A stretch of DNA of 64,000 nt. Source: UBA1845 sp002338715 (GTDB taxonomy: Bacteria; Planctomycetota; Phycisphaerae; UBA1845). Position numbers and translations under genes: made by a program. Positions 53,510 to 63,035 of this stretch are shown in pieces. The notes below the pieces were generated by a model, which was not told the origin of the DNA, did not search any database, and worked only from the letters and a program-made list of their open reading frames with translations. The stretch's first letter is position 1, and the number at the start of each line of letters is the position of its first letter. The stretch covers positions 1 through 64,000 of the forward strand of contig DAORAL010000030.1 of NCBI GenBank assembly GCA_035344155.1, read 5' to 3'.

Positions 53510-54730
53510 ATGTCTCAGTTGATATCCAATCAGACATTTAATCTGGAGCGCCGGCATGAATCGAATGCCACGGGCATCGTCGTAGCCGCCGCATGCCTCT
53601 TGACCGTTGGTGTCGTCATGGTCGCGTCGGCTGGTGCGAATCTGGACGAACCGGTCATTACCTGGCAGTTCTGGAAGAGCCTTTTCGGTCGGCAGGCGAT
53701 TTTCAGCGGCGCGAGTCTTGTGGCGATCCTGATCGTCGCGCACGGATTTCATCGACTCTTCGCGTGGCGACCCGGTTCATGGATTCAGCCGGCACTTGGA
53801 TTCTATCTGGCGACGGCTGGCATTCTTGCAGCCGTTCTGGTTCCCGGTATCGGTGTGATGCGAAAGGGCGCCCGCCGCTGGATGCAGGTCGGCCCCGAGT
53901 CGCTCGGATTGTCGTTTCAACCGTCGGAACTCGCGAAGCTGGCGATCGTCGTATTCCTCGCCGCGTTCCTTTCAAGTTCGACCGATCGGATTCGCTCGTT
54001 CTGGAAGGGGTTGGTCCCGTCGTGTGCCGCAATCGGTATCATCGTGTCGCTTGTCGGTAAAGAAGACTTTGGAACTGGGGCGCTCTTGGCGCTGGTTGGC
54101 GGGATGATGGTCGTGGTGGCTGGCGCGAAGTGGCGACACCTGATGATTTTCGCGATACCGGCTGTCTCGGGTTTGGTGTACCTGGTTCTGTCGCGACCCT
54201 ATCGCGTCGAACGCCTGATGGTGTTTCGCAACATCTGGGCTGACCCGCAGGGCGCGGGGTATCACCCGGTTCAATCGCTCGTCACCATTGCGTCGGGTGG
54301 ATTGTTTGGACGCGGGCTCGGCAGCGGTGTGCAGAAATATGGCTACCTGCCGGAATCACGCAGCGATTTCATTTTTTCGGTGATATGCGAAGAAGCCGGC
54401 ATGGTCGGTGCGCTGATCGTGATTTCACTTTTTCTGCTGTTGATGTGGTTCGGTTGGCGAACGGTTCGATTGAGCCATACAACCTATGGACGCCTGCTGG
54501 CATTCGGTGTGACATCGATGTTCGTCTTTCAGGCATTGATCAACATCGCGGTGGTCACGGTGTGTGCCCCGACGAAGGGGATATCACTGCCGCTGATTTC
54601 TGCCGGCGGTTCGGGTGTGTTGTTTTTGGGCGTGGCGCTGGGGCTGTTGGTTTCGGTGGCCCGCGACTGCCCGGACGTTTCAGATGATTCGCAAGTTTCC
54701 AGTGATCCTGCTGCCCAAGAGGCGAGTTAA
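53510..54730 (+). CDS. ftsW: Septal SEDS-family glycosyltransferase FtsW
   Basis: The protein has 406 residues and ten or so membrane helices. SEDS features are GARRWMQVGPESLGLSFQPSELAK, EDFGTGALLAL with the catalytic-type Asp region, VQSLVTIASGGLFGRGLGSG, FIFSVICEEAGMVGA and TKGISLPLISAGGSGVL. FtsW polymerises lipid II at the septum with FtsI. Its position after mraY and directly before murG supports FtsW over RodA. The stop shares one base with the murG ATG. Confidence 0.95.
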   Translation: MSQLISNQTFNLERRHESNATGIVVAAACLLTVGVVMVASAGANLDEPVITWQFWKSLFGRQAIFSGASLVAILIVAHGFHRLFAWRPGSWIQPALGFYLATAGILAAVLVPGIGVMRKGARRWMQVGPESLGLSFQPSELAKLAIVVFLAAFLSSSTDRIRSFWKGLVPSCAAIGIIVSLVGKEDFGTGALLALVGGMMVVVAGAKWRHLMIFAIPAVSGLVYLVLSRPYRVERLMVFRNIWADPQGAGYHPVQSLVTIASGGLFGRGLGSGVQKYGYLPESRSDFIFSVICEEAGMVGALIVISLFLLLMWFGWRTVRLSHTTYGRLLAFGVTSMFVFQALINIAVVTVCAPTKGISLPLISAGGSGVLFLGVALGLLVSVARDCPDVSDDSQVSSDPAAQEAS

Positions 54731-55905
54731 TGTCGACGCTGGCGGAAAACATTCAAGTGAATGAGCCCGTGCGGACAAACCCCAAGCCGGCGCGGATCGT
54801 TTTCGCCGGTGGCGGGACCGGTGGGCATTTGTATCCATCGCTCGCGGTGGCAGCGGCTTTGCGCGACGTGCTGCCCAAGGCCCGCTTCAGTTTCTACGCG
54901 ACGAACCGCAAGGTCGATCAGGACATTTTGTCAGCCGCTGGCGAAACGCTTTTGCCGCAGGCGGTTGCGCCGCTAACGATGAAGCCGTGGCGCTGGCCTG
55001 GATTCTGGACGGCATGGCGAAAGTCGATGAAGGCGTGCTCCGTCGACTTTAAGGGCGATCGTCCCGATTTGGTCGTTGGCAGCGGGGCGTTTGCCAGTGC
55101 TCCGGCGATCTGCACCGCGGCTAAGATGGGCATTCCGACCGCACTGTTGAATCCAGACGTCATCCCCGGACGCGCCAACCGCATGTTGGCCAAGCGGGTG
55201 GATTGCGTGCTGGCCCAGTTCGAATCGACACGTCAGCACCTGCCCGACGATGTGCGGGTTGAGGTGGTGGGGTGCCCGGTTCGCAAGGGTTTCGGGCTGA
55301 TCGAGTCCGATCGCCAATCGATTTATTCGCGCCACGGACTCGACGAACAGCGTCGCACGCTGCTGGTAACGGGGGCATCATTGGCCGCCCGTTCGATCAA
55401 CGATGCGATGTGTCGGCTGGCGTCGGATCTGGGCGCCCATGGCAACTGGCAGGTGGTGCATCTGACGGGTCGCGACGATCTCGACAAGGTTCAATCCGCC
55501 TACGCGTCGCATCGGGTTCACGCGTTGTGCCTGGCCTACACGGAGGCGATGTCCGACTTCATGTCGATCGCTGATCTGGTCGTTTCGCGGGCAGGGGCTT
55601 CGACCTTGGCCGAACTTCGAGCCGTCGGCGTGCCGGCGATCTTCGTACCGTATCCGCACCATCGCGATCAACATCAGTTGGTCAACGCGATGGAGTTGGT
55701 CAACGTCGGTGCGGGGCGCGTTTGTGAAGAATCGGACGATCCGTTGAAGACCGCGGCGAAGCTTCGTGGGTTGCTGCTGGAGTTGATATCAAACGACCGC
55801 GCGCTCGCGACATTCAAAGCCGCTGCCGAGGAGCATAAATTCACAGACGCGGCGCAACGAACGTGCCACGCATTGCTGGAACTTGCCGGTCTCTGTGAGT
55901 TTTGA
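54730..55905 (+). CDS. murG: UDP-GlcNAc transferase MurG
   Basis: The protein has 391 residues. It turns lipid I into lipid II at the inner face of the membrane. Seen: FAGGGTGGHLYPSLAVA (first G-loop), VGSGAFASAPAICTAAKMGIPT, then VTGASLAARSINDA where the common form is GGSxGA, and SRAGASTLAEL...PAIFVPYPHHRDQHQ in the UDP-GlcNAc site. The G-loop 3 variant TGASLAA is a change but keeps the small residues. The start overlaps ftsW (TAATG). Confidence 0.95.
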   Translation: MSTLAENIQVNEPVRTNPKPARIVFAGGGTGGHLYPSLAVAAALRDVLPKARFSFYATNRKVDQDILSAAGETLLPQAVAPLTMKPWRWPGFWTAWRKSMKACSVDFKGDRPDLVVGSGAFASAPAICTAAKMGIPTALLNPDVIPGRANRMLAKRVDCVLAQFESTRQHLPDDVRVEVVGCPVRKGFGLIESDRQSIYSRHGLDEQRRTLLVTGASLAARSINDAMCRLASDLGAHGNWQVVHLTGRDDLDKVQSAYASHRVHALCLAYTEAMSDFMSIADLVVSRAGASTLAELRAVGVPAIFVPYPHHRDQHQLVNAMELVNVGAGRVCEESDDPLKTAAKLRGLLLELISNDRALATFKAAAEEHKFTDAAQRTCHALLELAGLCEF

Positions 55906-56035
55906 TTCAAGTGAAATTGTCAGGAATACTGGACAACTCAGTTGTTCCATTTTGACACGAATGGCCTTAAAACGGTCAAAGTCAGCGATGAAGAAAACGA
56001 GGTATCTATGACGATACCAGATAAGTTGCACTCTA

Positions 56036-57511
56036 ATGAAATCAAACGAATTTCAACCGCCCACCGCGCGGTTGCTTCACGATCGGAATAACAACGTGCA
56101 GATTCAACCCAAGATCGAATCCGAGATGACCCTGGAAGGGCCGCTGGTCGGCAAACGGTTCCACCTCGTCGGGATCGGCGGATGCGGCATGTCGTCCGTC
56201 GCACGCCTGCTGCTCGACTCGGGTGCGATTGTCAGCGGGTCCGACATGAATCCGTTCGGCGGTGCCGGCCTGCTTGTCGAAGCCGGGGCGACGATTCACA
56301 TTCCCCATGATGCGAGCCATCTTCCAGACAACGTCGAGTTGGTCGTCCGCAGTGCAGCCGTCCCCGACAGCAATCCGGAAATCGTTGCCGCCACCTGCAA
56401 AGGCATGCGGGTAATTACCTACGCCCAGTTGCTCGGTGAACTAACCCTTTCGCGCAAAGGCGTTTGCATCGCCGGGACCCACGGTAAGAGCACCACGTCA
56501 GCCCTGACCGCGTACATGATGCGGCATGGCGGGTTGGAGCCGTCATTCGTCGTTGGTGCCGTGTCGGATCAGATGGGTGGCAGCAGTGGCGTCGGATCGG
56601 GCGAGCATTTGGTCGTCGAAGCCTGCGAGTATGGCCGCTCATTTCTGGATCTGCATCCGCACAGCGCGGCGATTCTCAATATCGAAGCCGACCATCTCGA
56701 TTGCTTCAGTGACATCAATGATATTCGCGCCGCGTTTGAGGCGTTTGCCGAAAGCGTCTCGAAAGAAGGCGTGTTGGCCGTCAATTTTGAAGACGACCTG
56801 TCGCTGCGATTGGCGATGCGGGCGAAGTGCCGCGTACAGACGTTTGGGTTTACTGCCGGCGCCGATTGGCGGGCGGTCGATCTTCAAGCGGAGCGCGGTT
56901 CGTATTCGTTCACGCTGATGCATGATGGTCGCGTGTACAACGACTGCCGCGTCAAGTTGGCCGGCGAGTACAACGTCAGCAATGCGCTGGCAGCCGCTGT
57001 CCTCGCGCACCATGCCGGTGCGTCGGTTGAATCGATCATCGAAGCGATGGCCACCTTTGAAGGCGTGCATCGAAGAATGACATGCCGTGGCACTTGGAAG
57101 GGTGCGACGGTTGTCGATGACTATGCCCACCATCCGACAGAAATCCGCGTGACGCTCGATGCGCTGCGCCGCCGCTATTCGCCCAAACGCATGTGGGTCG
57201 TCTTTCAGCCGCATCAGGCGTCGCGGACCCATCAGTTGATGGAAGGTTTCGGGCGGGCGTTTTCCGATGCGGACGTGGTGCTGGTGCCTGATATTTACAG
57301 CGTGCGGGATTCGCAGGAAGACCTGCAACGCACCGACTCTTCGCGGCTCGTGGAGCGACTGACCAGTGCCGGCGTCGAATCGCGTTACCTGCCAACGTTT
57401 GAAGATGTATGGACGCATCTCGATGGTCATGTCACCGATGGCGACTGCGTGGTCACCATGGGGGCGGGCGATGTTTGGAAGGTAGCCGACAACCTTGTCA
57501 GTCGCGTGTGA
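56036..57511 (+). CDS. murC: UDP-MurNAc:L-alanine ligase MurC
   Basis: The protein has 491 residues. VGIGGCGMSSVARLLL is the nucleotide-sugar loop; GTHGKSTTSAL is the ATP loop, written GKST where most have GKTT. EACEYGRSFLDLHP and LNIEADHLDCF follow, then DDYAHHPTEIRVTL in the C-terminal domain, typical of MurC. It makes the first amino-acid addition in peptidoglycan synthesis. An ATG at 56126 would start closer to the family core, so the first 30 residues are uncertain. The end overlaps murB by 17 bases. Confidence 0.94.
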   Translation: MKSNEFQPPTARLLHDRNNNVQIQPKIESEMTLEGPLVGKRFHLVGIGGCGMSSVARLLLDSGAIVSGSDMNPFGGAGLLVEAGATIHIPHDASHLPDNVELVVRSAAVPDSNPEIVAATCKGMRVITYAQLLGELTLSRKGVCIAGTHGKSTTSALTAYMMRHGGLEPSFVVGAVSDQMGGSSGVGSGEHLVVEACEYGRSFLDLHPHSAAILNIEADHLDCFSDINDIRAAFEAFAESVSKEGVLAVNFEDDLSLRLAMRAKCRVQTFGFTAGADWRAVDLQAERGSYSFTLMHDGRVYNDCRVKLAGEYNVSNALAAAVLAHHAGASVESIIEAMATFEGVHRRMTCRGTWKGATVVDDYAHHPTEIRVTLDALRRRYSPKRMWVVFQPHQASRTHQLMEGFGRAFSDADVVLVPDIYSVRDSQEDLQRTDSSRLVERLTSAGVESRYLPTFEDVWTHLDGHVTDGDCVVTMGAGDVWKVADNLVSRV

Positions 57512-58385
57512 CCAACTGATTCAGCACGACGTGCCGCTCGCCGAACGCACCTGGTTCAAGCTGGGCGGAACGGCGCAGAATTTCTGCGCTCCGAAGGATA
57601 TCGAAGAGCTTCGCGCCGCACTCAAGTGGGCGGCTGACTCTGGCGCAACGATTCGCGTGCTCGGCGGTGGAGCCAACCTGCTGGTTCGCGATGGCAGTGT
57701 GGATGGTTTGGTGTTGTCGTTGGAGCGGCCAGGCTTTTGCCACATTGAGATTGACGACGCAAGTGAAATGGACGTCGCCCACGTTCGGGTTGGTGCGGGC
57801 GTGGATTTGATGACGCTGTCGCGCGACTGTTCGCATCGCGGGCTTGCCGGTCTTGAATGTCTCGCGGGGATTCCGGGGACGATCGGCGGGGCAATCGCGA
57901 TGAATGCCGGCGGTCGTTTCGGCTGCATCGGCGATGTGGTCGAGCGCGTGCGTTTGATCGATACCAAGGGCGTCATCGTCGATTGCGATGCCCAGGTGAT
58001 GCAGTTTGGTTACCGGCGGTCGTCGCTTGGCGGTCGTCTGGTGATTGGAGCAGTACTAAAGCTGCGGCAGGAGGCTGCGGCTGACGTGAAGAAACGCTTT
58101 CAGGACAACTGGCGTTTCAAAAAGGAGTCGCAACCGCTCGCAGCACACAGCGCGGGATGTGTGTTCAAAAACCCCGAGGGGCATTCAGCCGGTCAGTTGA
58201 TCGACGCGGCAGGTCTGAAGGGTTTCGGGCGGGGCAAAGCCCGCGTGTCTGAAGTGCATGGCAATTTCATCGTGGCCGATGAGGGGGCGTGCGCTTCGGA
58301 AGTATTGGACGTCATCGAGCACGTACGCGGTGCGGTCGAATCGCACTGCGGAATTAAGCTCGATACGGAAATCGCGATTTGGTAG
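57495..58385 (+). CDS. murB: UDP-N-acetylenolpyruvoylglucosamine reductase MurB
   Basis: The protein has 296 residues. It uses NADPH and FAD to make UDP-MurNAc. The FAD domain shows NTWF-type ERTWFKLGG, RVLGGGANLLVRD, then GLECLAGIPGTIGGAIAMNAGG. GYRRSSL matches the type II form that lacks the extra tyrosine loop. The general acid position reads SAGCVFKNP, with Cys (58158-58160) where many enzymes have Ser. The start is a TTG at 57495 inside murC; other starts are less likely because the fold needs the early strands. Confidence 0.93.
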   Translation: MSVACDQLIQHDVPLAERTWFKLGGTAQNFCAPKDIEELRAALKWAADSGATIRVLGGGANLLVRDGSVDGLVLSLERPGFCHIEIDDASEMDVAHVRVGAGVDLMTLSRDCSHRGLAGLECLAGIPGTIGGAIAMNAGGRFGCIGDVVERVRLIDTKGVIVDCDAQVMQFGYRRSSLGGRLVIGAVLKLRQEAAADVKKRFQDNWRFKKESQPLAAHSAGCVFKNPEGHSAGQLIDAAGLKGFGRGKARVSEVHGNFIVADEGACASEVLDVIEHVRGAVESHCGIKLDTEIAIW

Positions 58386-58437
58386 TGACGCTTTCGCTGG
58401 ATAGAAAGCGACAAAGACGCTGAAAGGGATGTCAGCA

Positions 58438-59406
58438 ATGAGAAGGGAAACCCGGCCTGTTCGTATTGGCCCGCATAATCAATCCGTCCGAGTCAATCAT
58501 CTGGATATCACGCTGCTGTCTGGCGGTCCGAGTTCCGAGCGCGAAGTGAGTCTCGCGAGCGGGCGAAGCATCGGTGCGGCGCTTTCGCGCCTGGGTCATC
58601 GTGTGTCGATTTGCGATATTTCACCCGACAGAATGTCGGCGCTGGACCGGGCGGCTGACCTTGTGTTCATTGCACTGCACGGCGAATTCGGTGAAGACGG
58701 CAAGCTGCAAGCTGAATTGGAGCGACGGGGTCTTCGTTTCACAGGATCGGGTTCGACAGCCAGTGCGCTGGTGATGGATAAGGTACGCACGAAGGGCGCG
58801 CTGATCGGCGCAGGTCTGCCCACGCCGCGTTTCGACATCGCCCGCAAGGCCACCCTATCCGAAGTGATTCGACGTTGGCGTTTGCCCGTCGTGGTCAAAC
58901 CGGTGTCATCCGGCAGCAGCATCGACGTTTTCTTGGTGCATGAAGGCGATCGTTTTGAAGATGCGCTTCGCAGCGTGGTGCGAAAGTACGACACGGCCCT
59001 CATCGAAGAACTGGTCGACGGTCCGGAATTGACGGTTGGCATTCTTGGCAGCGAAGCGCTTCCACCGATTCAGATTCGCACCAAACGCGCATTTTATGAC
59101 TACGAAGCCAAATACATCGACGACGCCACCGAATACAACCTTGACATTGACCTGCCAGCCGACTTGTTGTCGCGCATCCAGGCGATGAGCTTAAAAGCCG
59201 CAACCGCGCTGGGATGCAGGGACTTCTGCCGTGTGGACTGGATGGTCGACAAAATCACGCACGAGCCATACATCCTGGAGCTCAACACGATTCCGGGATT
59301 TACGTCGCATTCATTGTTGCCAAAAGCCGCGGCGCATTCCGGTATGGCGTTTGACGATCTGTGCCAGGCGATTGTCGAGTTCGCGATGAAGCGGTCGGGC
59401 AACTGA
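58438..59406 (+). CDS. ddl: D-alanine:D-alanine ligase
   Basis: The protein has 322 residues. The ATP-grasp enzyme makes D-Ala-D-Ala for MurF. Motifs are LSGGPSSEREVSLASG, ALHGEFGEDGKLQAEL, FTGSGSTASALVMDK, VVKPVSSGSSIDV, YEAKY, FCRVDWMV and LELNTIPGFTSHSLLPKAA. EYNLD and the YDYEAKY serine/tyrosine region suggest the usual D-Ala rather than D-Lac type. ATG 58438 is preferred to ATG 58429 because AAAGGG is then at nine bases. Confidence 0.95.
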   Translation: MRRETRPVRIGPHNQSVRVNHLDITLLSGGPSSEREVSLASGRSIGAALSRLGHRVSICDISPDRMSALDRAADLVFIALHGEFGEDGKLQAELERRGLRFTGSGSTASALVMDKVRTKGALIGAGLPTPRFDIARKATLSEVIRRWRLPVVVKPVSSGSSIDVFLVHEGDRFEDALRSVVRKYDTALIEELVDGPELTVGILGSEALPPIQIRTKRAFYDYEAKYIDDATEYNLDIDLPADLLSRIQAMSLKAATALGCRDFCRVDWMVDKITHEPYILELNTIPGFTSHSLLPKAAAHSGMAFDDLCQAIVEFAMKRSGN

Positions 59407-59459
59407 GTTGGCGGCGGTGCATCGTCGTCCGTGTGCCGCGCCCGAAGTCGATATCAATC

Positions 59460-60338
59460 ATGGCCAAGCGTAAGAAAAAGAACACGGCTCCAATCCGTCG
59501 ATGGATCGAGGCGCTGAAGAACAACGAGTTTCTTCATCGGTGGCGCCGGCCTTTCGTTGGTTGCGTGCTGATGATCCTGCTGCTTTCGGCGATCGGTCTG
59601 GGCATGCGGCGATTGGAGCGGTACGTCTATTCGGACATCAACAATCAAAAACCCGCACAGATCGAATTTGCCGCGCTGCCCAAGCATTTGGAAGGCGTCT
59701 TTGCGAATGTCGTCGCCGAGTTCGAACACGAACCGTGGATGGACGACAATTTGTGCGAAAGCATTGCCGATCGATTGCGCAATGTCGCCTGGGTAAAGAA
59801 GGTCAACCGCGTCCATCGGTTCAGCGATGGGCATGTCGAGATCGATTGCAGTTATCGAAGTCCGGTGGCGATGGTGAAAACAACCGGAGGCATGCTGCTC
59901 GTCGATGACGAAGGTGTGTTGCTGCCCGGACGCTATGCTCCCGATACGTCGCTCCTGGCGATCGAAGGTGTGGGTACGCCCCCGCCCGACCCGGGGCAGC
60001 GCTGGGATGCCCCCGAACTGCGGGCGGGCCTTGACCTTGTGCAGATTTTTGAAAACGAACGTTTCGCCAGTCAGATCACCGGTGTGTCGGTGAGCAACTA
60101 CCGCGGGCGACAAGATCGACGTGCAGCCCACATCGAGTTGGCCACCGATCGTGAGGGCAGTCGGATTATCTGGGGTTCTGCGCCGGGCGAAGAGATCGAA
60201 GAAAACTCGCTGGAGCAGAAGGTCAAACTGCTGCGCAACAACTTTCAACGATTCGGTCGCGTGGACGCAAACCGCGGCGTCATCGACGTATCCGTGTTTC
60301 CAGACCGCGTTCTTGCCCAACCAAGCCAGTCCAGTTGA
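59460..60338 (+). CDS. ftsQ: FtsQ/DivIB-like cell-division protein
   Basis: The protein has 292 residues. A basic cytoplasmic start (MAKRKKKNTAPIRRW) and one helix (VGCVLMILLLSAIGLGM) precede an extracytoplasmic part. That has a POTRA-like region with IADRLRNVAWVKKVNRVHRF and a later MLLVDDEGVLLPGRY, the typical FtsQ order. Sequence likeness is weak, but plan, size and position after ddl fit well. FtsQ links FtsL/FtsB to the septal synthases. Overlap with ddl is possible only from a far upstream start, which is not needed. Confidence 0.8.
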   Translation: MAKRKKKNTAPIRRWIEALKNNEFLHRWRRPFVGCVLMILLLSAIGLGMRRLERYVYSDINNQKPAQIEFAALPKHLEGVFANVVAEFEHEPWMDDNLCESIADRLRNVAWVKKVNRVHRFSDGHVEIDCSYRSPVAMVKTTGGMLLVDDEGVLLPGRYAPDTSLLAIEGVGTPPPDPGQRWDAPELRAGLDLVQIFENERFASQITGVSVSNYRGRQDRRAAHIELATDREGSRIIWGSAPGEEIEENSLEQKVKLLRNNFQRFGRVDANRGVIDVSVFPDRVLAQPSQSS

Positions 60339-60454
60339 TGCCGATTTCGAATTTGGTGCGATCGTGTTGTACAATGGATTGAAGCGAATCCGCCAATTGA
60401 GGAATCTGCCGGATCGGGTGAGACGCCTGCCAATGTCGTATGGGACAAAGTGAC

Positions 60455-61264
60455 ATGAACGAATACGCGAACTACGCCTCAAAACTGTTCGAAGTCTTCA
60501 GACAGCACCTTCCCAGTGAAGTGATGGCCACGCAGTTTCCCGCGGCGATCGTGGCGATCGTCATTGGCGTTGGCGTTTGTGTGCTGGGTGCGAAACTCGC
60601 GCGTTGGCTGATCACGATCATCTTCGCGTCGGCTGGCATGGTCTGCGGATTGGGACTCGGTAAGGCGCTCGGTTTTTCATCGCCGATTTCCGCGCTTGGC
60701 GGTGGGTTGGCGTTGGGCGGTGTCGGTTTTTCGTTGTATCGATTCTGGGTGGGGTTGATGGCCGGCGCGTTTCTTTCGGCGGTTGCGCTGGGCATCGTGT
60801 CGTCACAACTGGCGTTCCCGCATCTTTCCGAATTCGATGAGCTTCAGCGCAGCTCGCATTCGGCTGAAGAAGTGCGCGACTTCCAACCCGGCCCATCAGA
60901 TAACGTGCTCGAATCAGGTTGGGACAAACTCGAAGCATACGGCAAGCGATTCTGGGATTATCTCAACCAACAGGAATCGTCCATTCGTCTTCAGACGGTG
61001 GGTTGGGGCGTTGGTGCTGGTCTTGTCGGCATGCTCATGGGCCTGCTATTAAGCCGGATCACGTTGATCGTATTCACCGCAGCATTTGGAACGATCTTGA
61101 TTTCCGGTGGAATCTATGTGCTGGGCAATCGCATGGGGATGGACATGCTGCAAGCCACCCGCGAACGACCCGCGATGTCGGGGTTGGCGATCCTCTCCTT
61201 CTTCATCGTCTCGATCGCTTTGCAGACCGCACTGACCCGCAAGGAAGCGCCTGCGTCCGAATAG
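60455..61264 (+). CDS. Unknown polytopic membrane protein after ftsQ (first of a pair)
   Basis: The protein has 269 residues. About six glycine-rich helices are seen (IVAIVIGVGVCVLGAKLA, ITIIFASAGMVCGLGLGKAL, GGGLALGGVGFSLYRFWVG and others). A soluble acidic loop follows (about residues 120-165, ending WDYLNQQ), then more helices. The glycine-spaced helix pattern resembles TMEM198/DUF4203-like proteins. ATG 60455 is preferred to 60440 but not proven. It sits 116 bases after ftsQ, where ftsA would be in other bacteria. Function unknown. Confidence 0.7.
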   Translation: MNEYANYASKLFEVFRQHLPSEVMATQFPAAIVAIVIGVGVCVLGAKLARWLITIIFASAGMVCGLGLGKALGFSSPISALGGGLALGGVGFSLYRFWVGLMAGAFLSAVALGIVSSQLAFPHLSEFDELQRSSHSAEEVRDFQPGPSDNVLESGWDKLEAYGKRFWDYLNQQESSIRLQTVGWGVGAGLVGMLMGLLLSRITLIVFTAAFGTILISGGIYVLGNRMGMDMLQATRERPAMSGLAILSFFIVSIALQTALTRKEAPASE

Positions 61265-61486
61265 CCATGCGGCTTCCTTAGGTTGCTCCGTTTCATTTCC
61301 GACAGACATTTCCACTTCTGTGCAACAACCGTCCGCAGGAAGACCGCGCAGGCATCATCCAAGCCACAGTCAACGCATTCCGATAACCAATCTCGGCGAC
61401 TTCGTGCGTTTGCATTTTGCCCGGGCAATCCCCGCATCGTACGCTTGGGCGCTTGTGTCTATCGATAATAAAAGGGGACGACTACC

Positions 61487-62107
61487 GTGTTCTATCTCAT
61501 TCAAGAATGGATGACGTTTCTGCGCAGCCTTGATGCTGTCGTCGGAATTCCGCTTTGTATGGCGGGTGGTGCACTCGTCTATGCCGGTTGGCGATTGTGG
61601 CCAGCCGTTGCGCTGCTCAGCTTCGGTGTGGTCGGCGGGCTGATAGGACAAACCCTGTCTGATTCCGTTTCGCTTGATCTGGTCTGGTTTGGCGGTGGGG
61701 CGGTCGCCTTGATGCTGATCGGGTTTCTGCTTTCGCAATTCGCATCGGTCGCGCTGGCTGGAATCATCGGTGGGGCGGTGACCATGATGATTCTCGAAGT
61801 CTTCCGCATGACCGGGCCATTCATGTGGTTGGGCGCGTTTCTGGGATTCGCGGGATGCGGGTCCTGGGCATATGCGAACCGCAACCGGGTCATCGCCATC
61901 GTGACGTCGTTTGAAGGAGGCGTGCTGTTTATCTCTGGCGCGTCGATCATGGTGCGGGAAGTGACGTGGTTGCACTCATTCTTTAGGTCGATGACGGCGG
62001 AAAGTCCGTTCATGATCGGGTTCTTCCTGCTGGTACCGACGGCTGTCGGTGTGCTGGTGCAAGCCGCCGACGCCAACCGCAGTTCGGCAAAAACCGCTCA
62101 GCAGTAG
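61487..62107 (+). CDS. Unknown polytopic membrane protein (second of the pair)
   Basis: The protein has 206 residues. GTG 61487 has AAAGGGG nine bases upstream. It consists of about seven glycine-rich helices (ALVYAGWRLWPAVALLSFG, GGGAVALMLIGFLLSQFA, GPFMWLGAFLGFAGCG and others). The order of Gly-spaced helices resembles that of the gene before it, suggesting distant relationship by duplication. A strong terminator follows, so this is probably the last gene of the transcript. Function unknown. Confidence 0.7.
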   Translation: MFYLIQEWMTFLRSLDAVVGIPLCMAGGALVYAGWRLWPAVALLSFGVVGGLIGQTLSDSVSLDLVWFGGGAVALMLIGFLLSQFASVALAGIIGGAVTMMILEVFRMTGPFMWLGAFLGFAGCGSWAYANRNRVIAIVTSFEGGVLFISGASIMVREVTWLHSFFRSMTAESPFMIGFFLLVPTAVGVLVQAADANRSSAKTAQQ

Positions 62108-62176
62108 ACGCGACCAGACTAAGTTCCAACAGGCGCGGCGGTTTTTACATTCGCGCGCGAAGCAGTACGATGATCA

Positions 62177-62215
62177 ACCGGTTCGCCCGACTGTCGGGCA
62201 GCCGGTTTTTCTTTT
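62177..62215 (+). terminator. Rho-independent terminator at the end of the dcw-linked series
   Basis: accgg/ccggt (62177-62181, 62202-62206) closes around gcccga/tcgggc with a three-base loop. A T-rich tract (ttttt-c-tttt) follows to 62215. It lies 70 bases after the stop of the second membrane protein and just before the next gene's leader. Confidence 0.85.
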
Positions 62216-62231
62216 GTATTGAGGGGCGAAC

Positions 62232-63035
62232 GTGTCTGAACCATCGCGCAAATCCGTCGGTGTTCGGATCGATGATTTGAAATCGGGTGTGAAGTCGGGC
62301 ATCCAGATTGCGTCACGAATCGGATTTACCGCCGCTGAGATCGCAGCCGACACCCAAGAAGTCGATCCCCGAGAACTCGGCGAATCGGGACGACGTCACC
62401 TCGCCCGGTTGGTTCGCAGCGGGAACATGACCTTCGCGTCGCTTTCGCACAATGCCAGGTTCGCGGACCTGACCAACATCACCCAACTCGATCGTGCGGT
62501 CGACTCCACAAGAGAGGCCATCCGCCTGGCGGCTGACATGGGCGTACCGACGCTTTCAAAAGGTCTCGGTCCGTTGTGGTCGATCAACGAGCGCGACCGT
62601 GAGTCGGTGATCGCGGCATTGCAGGACGTGTCACATTACGCGGAGCGCTTCGGTACAACGCTGGCGATTCATTCGCGGTTTGGCGGTAGCGATTCGCTGG
62701 TCGAGTTGGTCAACAAACTTGCAACGCCCGGCTTGCAGATTGCGATCGACCCAGGCGAGCTGGTCTCTGCCGGCATCGATCCGTTGGCTGCGATGAATGC
62801 CACGGGAGAGCAACTTGCCCTGGCGTACGTTCGAGATGCGCAGGTGGGCACGCCCGAGCATGCGGGGATGGAAGTTGCGCTCGGGCAAGGGGCGCTGGAC
62901 GTTGCGGCGTATCTTGCGCACCTTTCGCTTCACAAGAATCTACCCGCACCAATTCTCCGCCGAAGCGACGCAAGCAACGCCCCATCGGACATCGCCACCG
63001 ACAAGCAATACTTATTGGACGCAATGCTCTTCTGA
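62232..63035 (+). CDS. Sugar-phosphate isomerase/epimerase-like TIM-barrel protein
   Basis: The protein has 267 residues. GTG 62232 has GAGGGG five bases upstream. The pattern is that of the xylose-isomerase-like TIM barrel (AP_endonuc_2): GIQIASRIGFTAAEI, ASLSHNARF, LDRAVDSTREAIRLAADMG, HYAERFGTTLAIH, LQIAIDPGEL, YVRDAQVG. Metal ligands are less clear than in typical members: IAIDPGELVSAG has Asp and Glu, while the usual GH in strand six is replaced. A sugar or inositol metabolite is a reasonable substrate guess, nothing closer. Confidence 0.78.
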   Translation: MSEPSRKSVGVRIDDLKSGVKSGIQIASRIGFTAAEIAADTQEVDPRELGESGRRHLARLVRSGNMTFASLSHNARFADLTNITQLDRAVDSTREAIRLAADMGVPTLSKGLGPLWSINERDRESVIAALQDVSHYAERFGTTLAIHSRFGGSDSLVELVNKLATPGLQIAIDPGELVSAGIDPLAAMNATGEQLALAYVRDAQVGTPEHAGMEVALGQGALDVAAYLAHLSLHKNLPAPILRRSDASNAPSDIATDKQYLLDAMLF

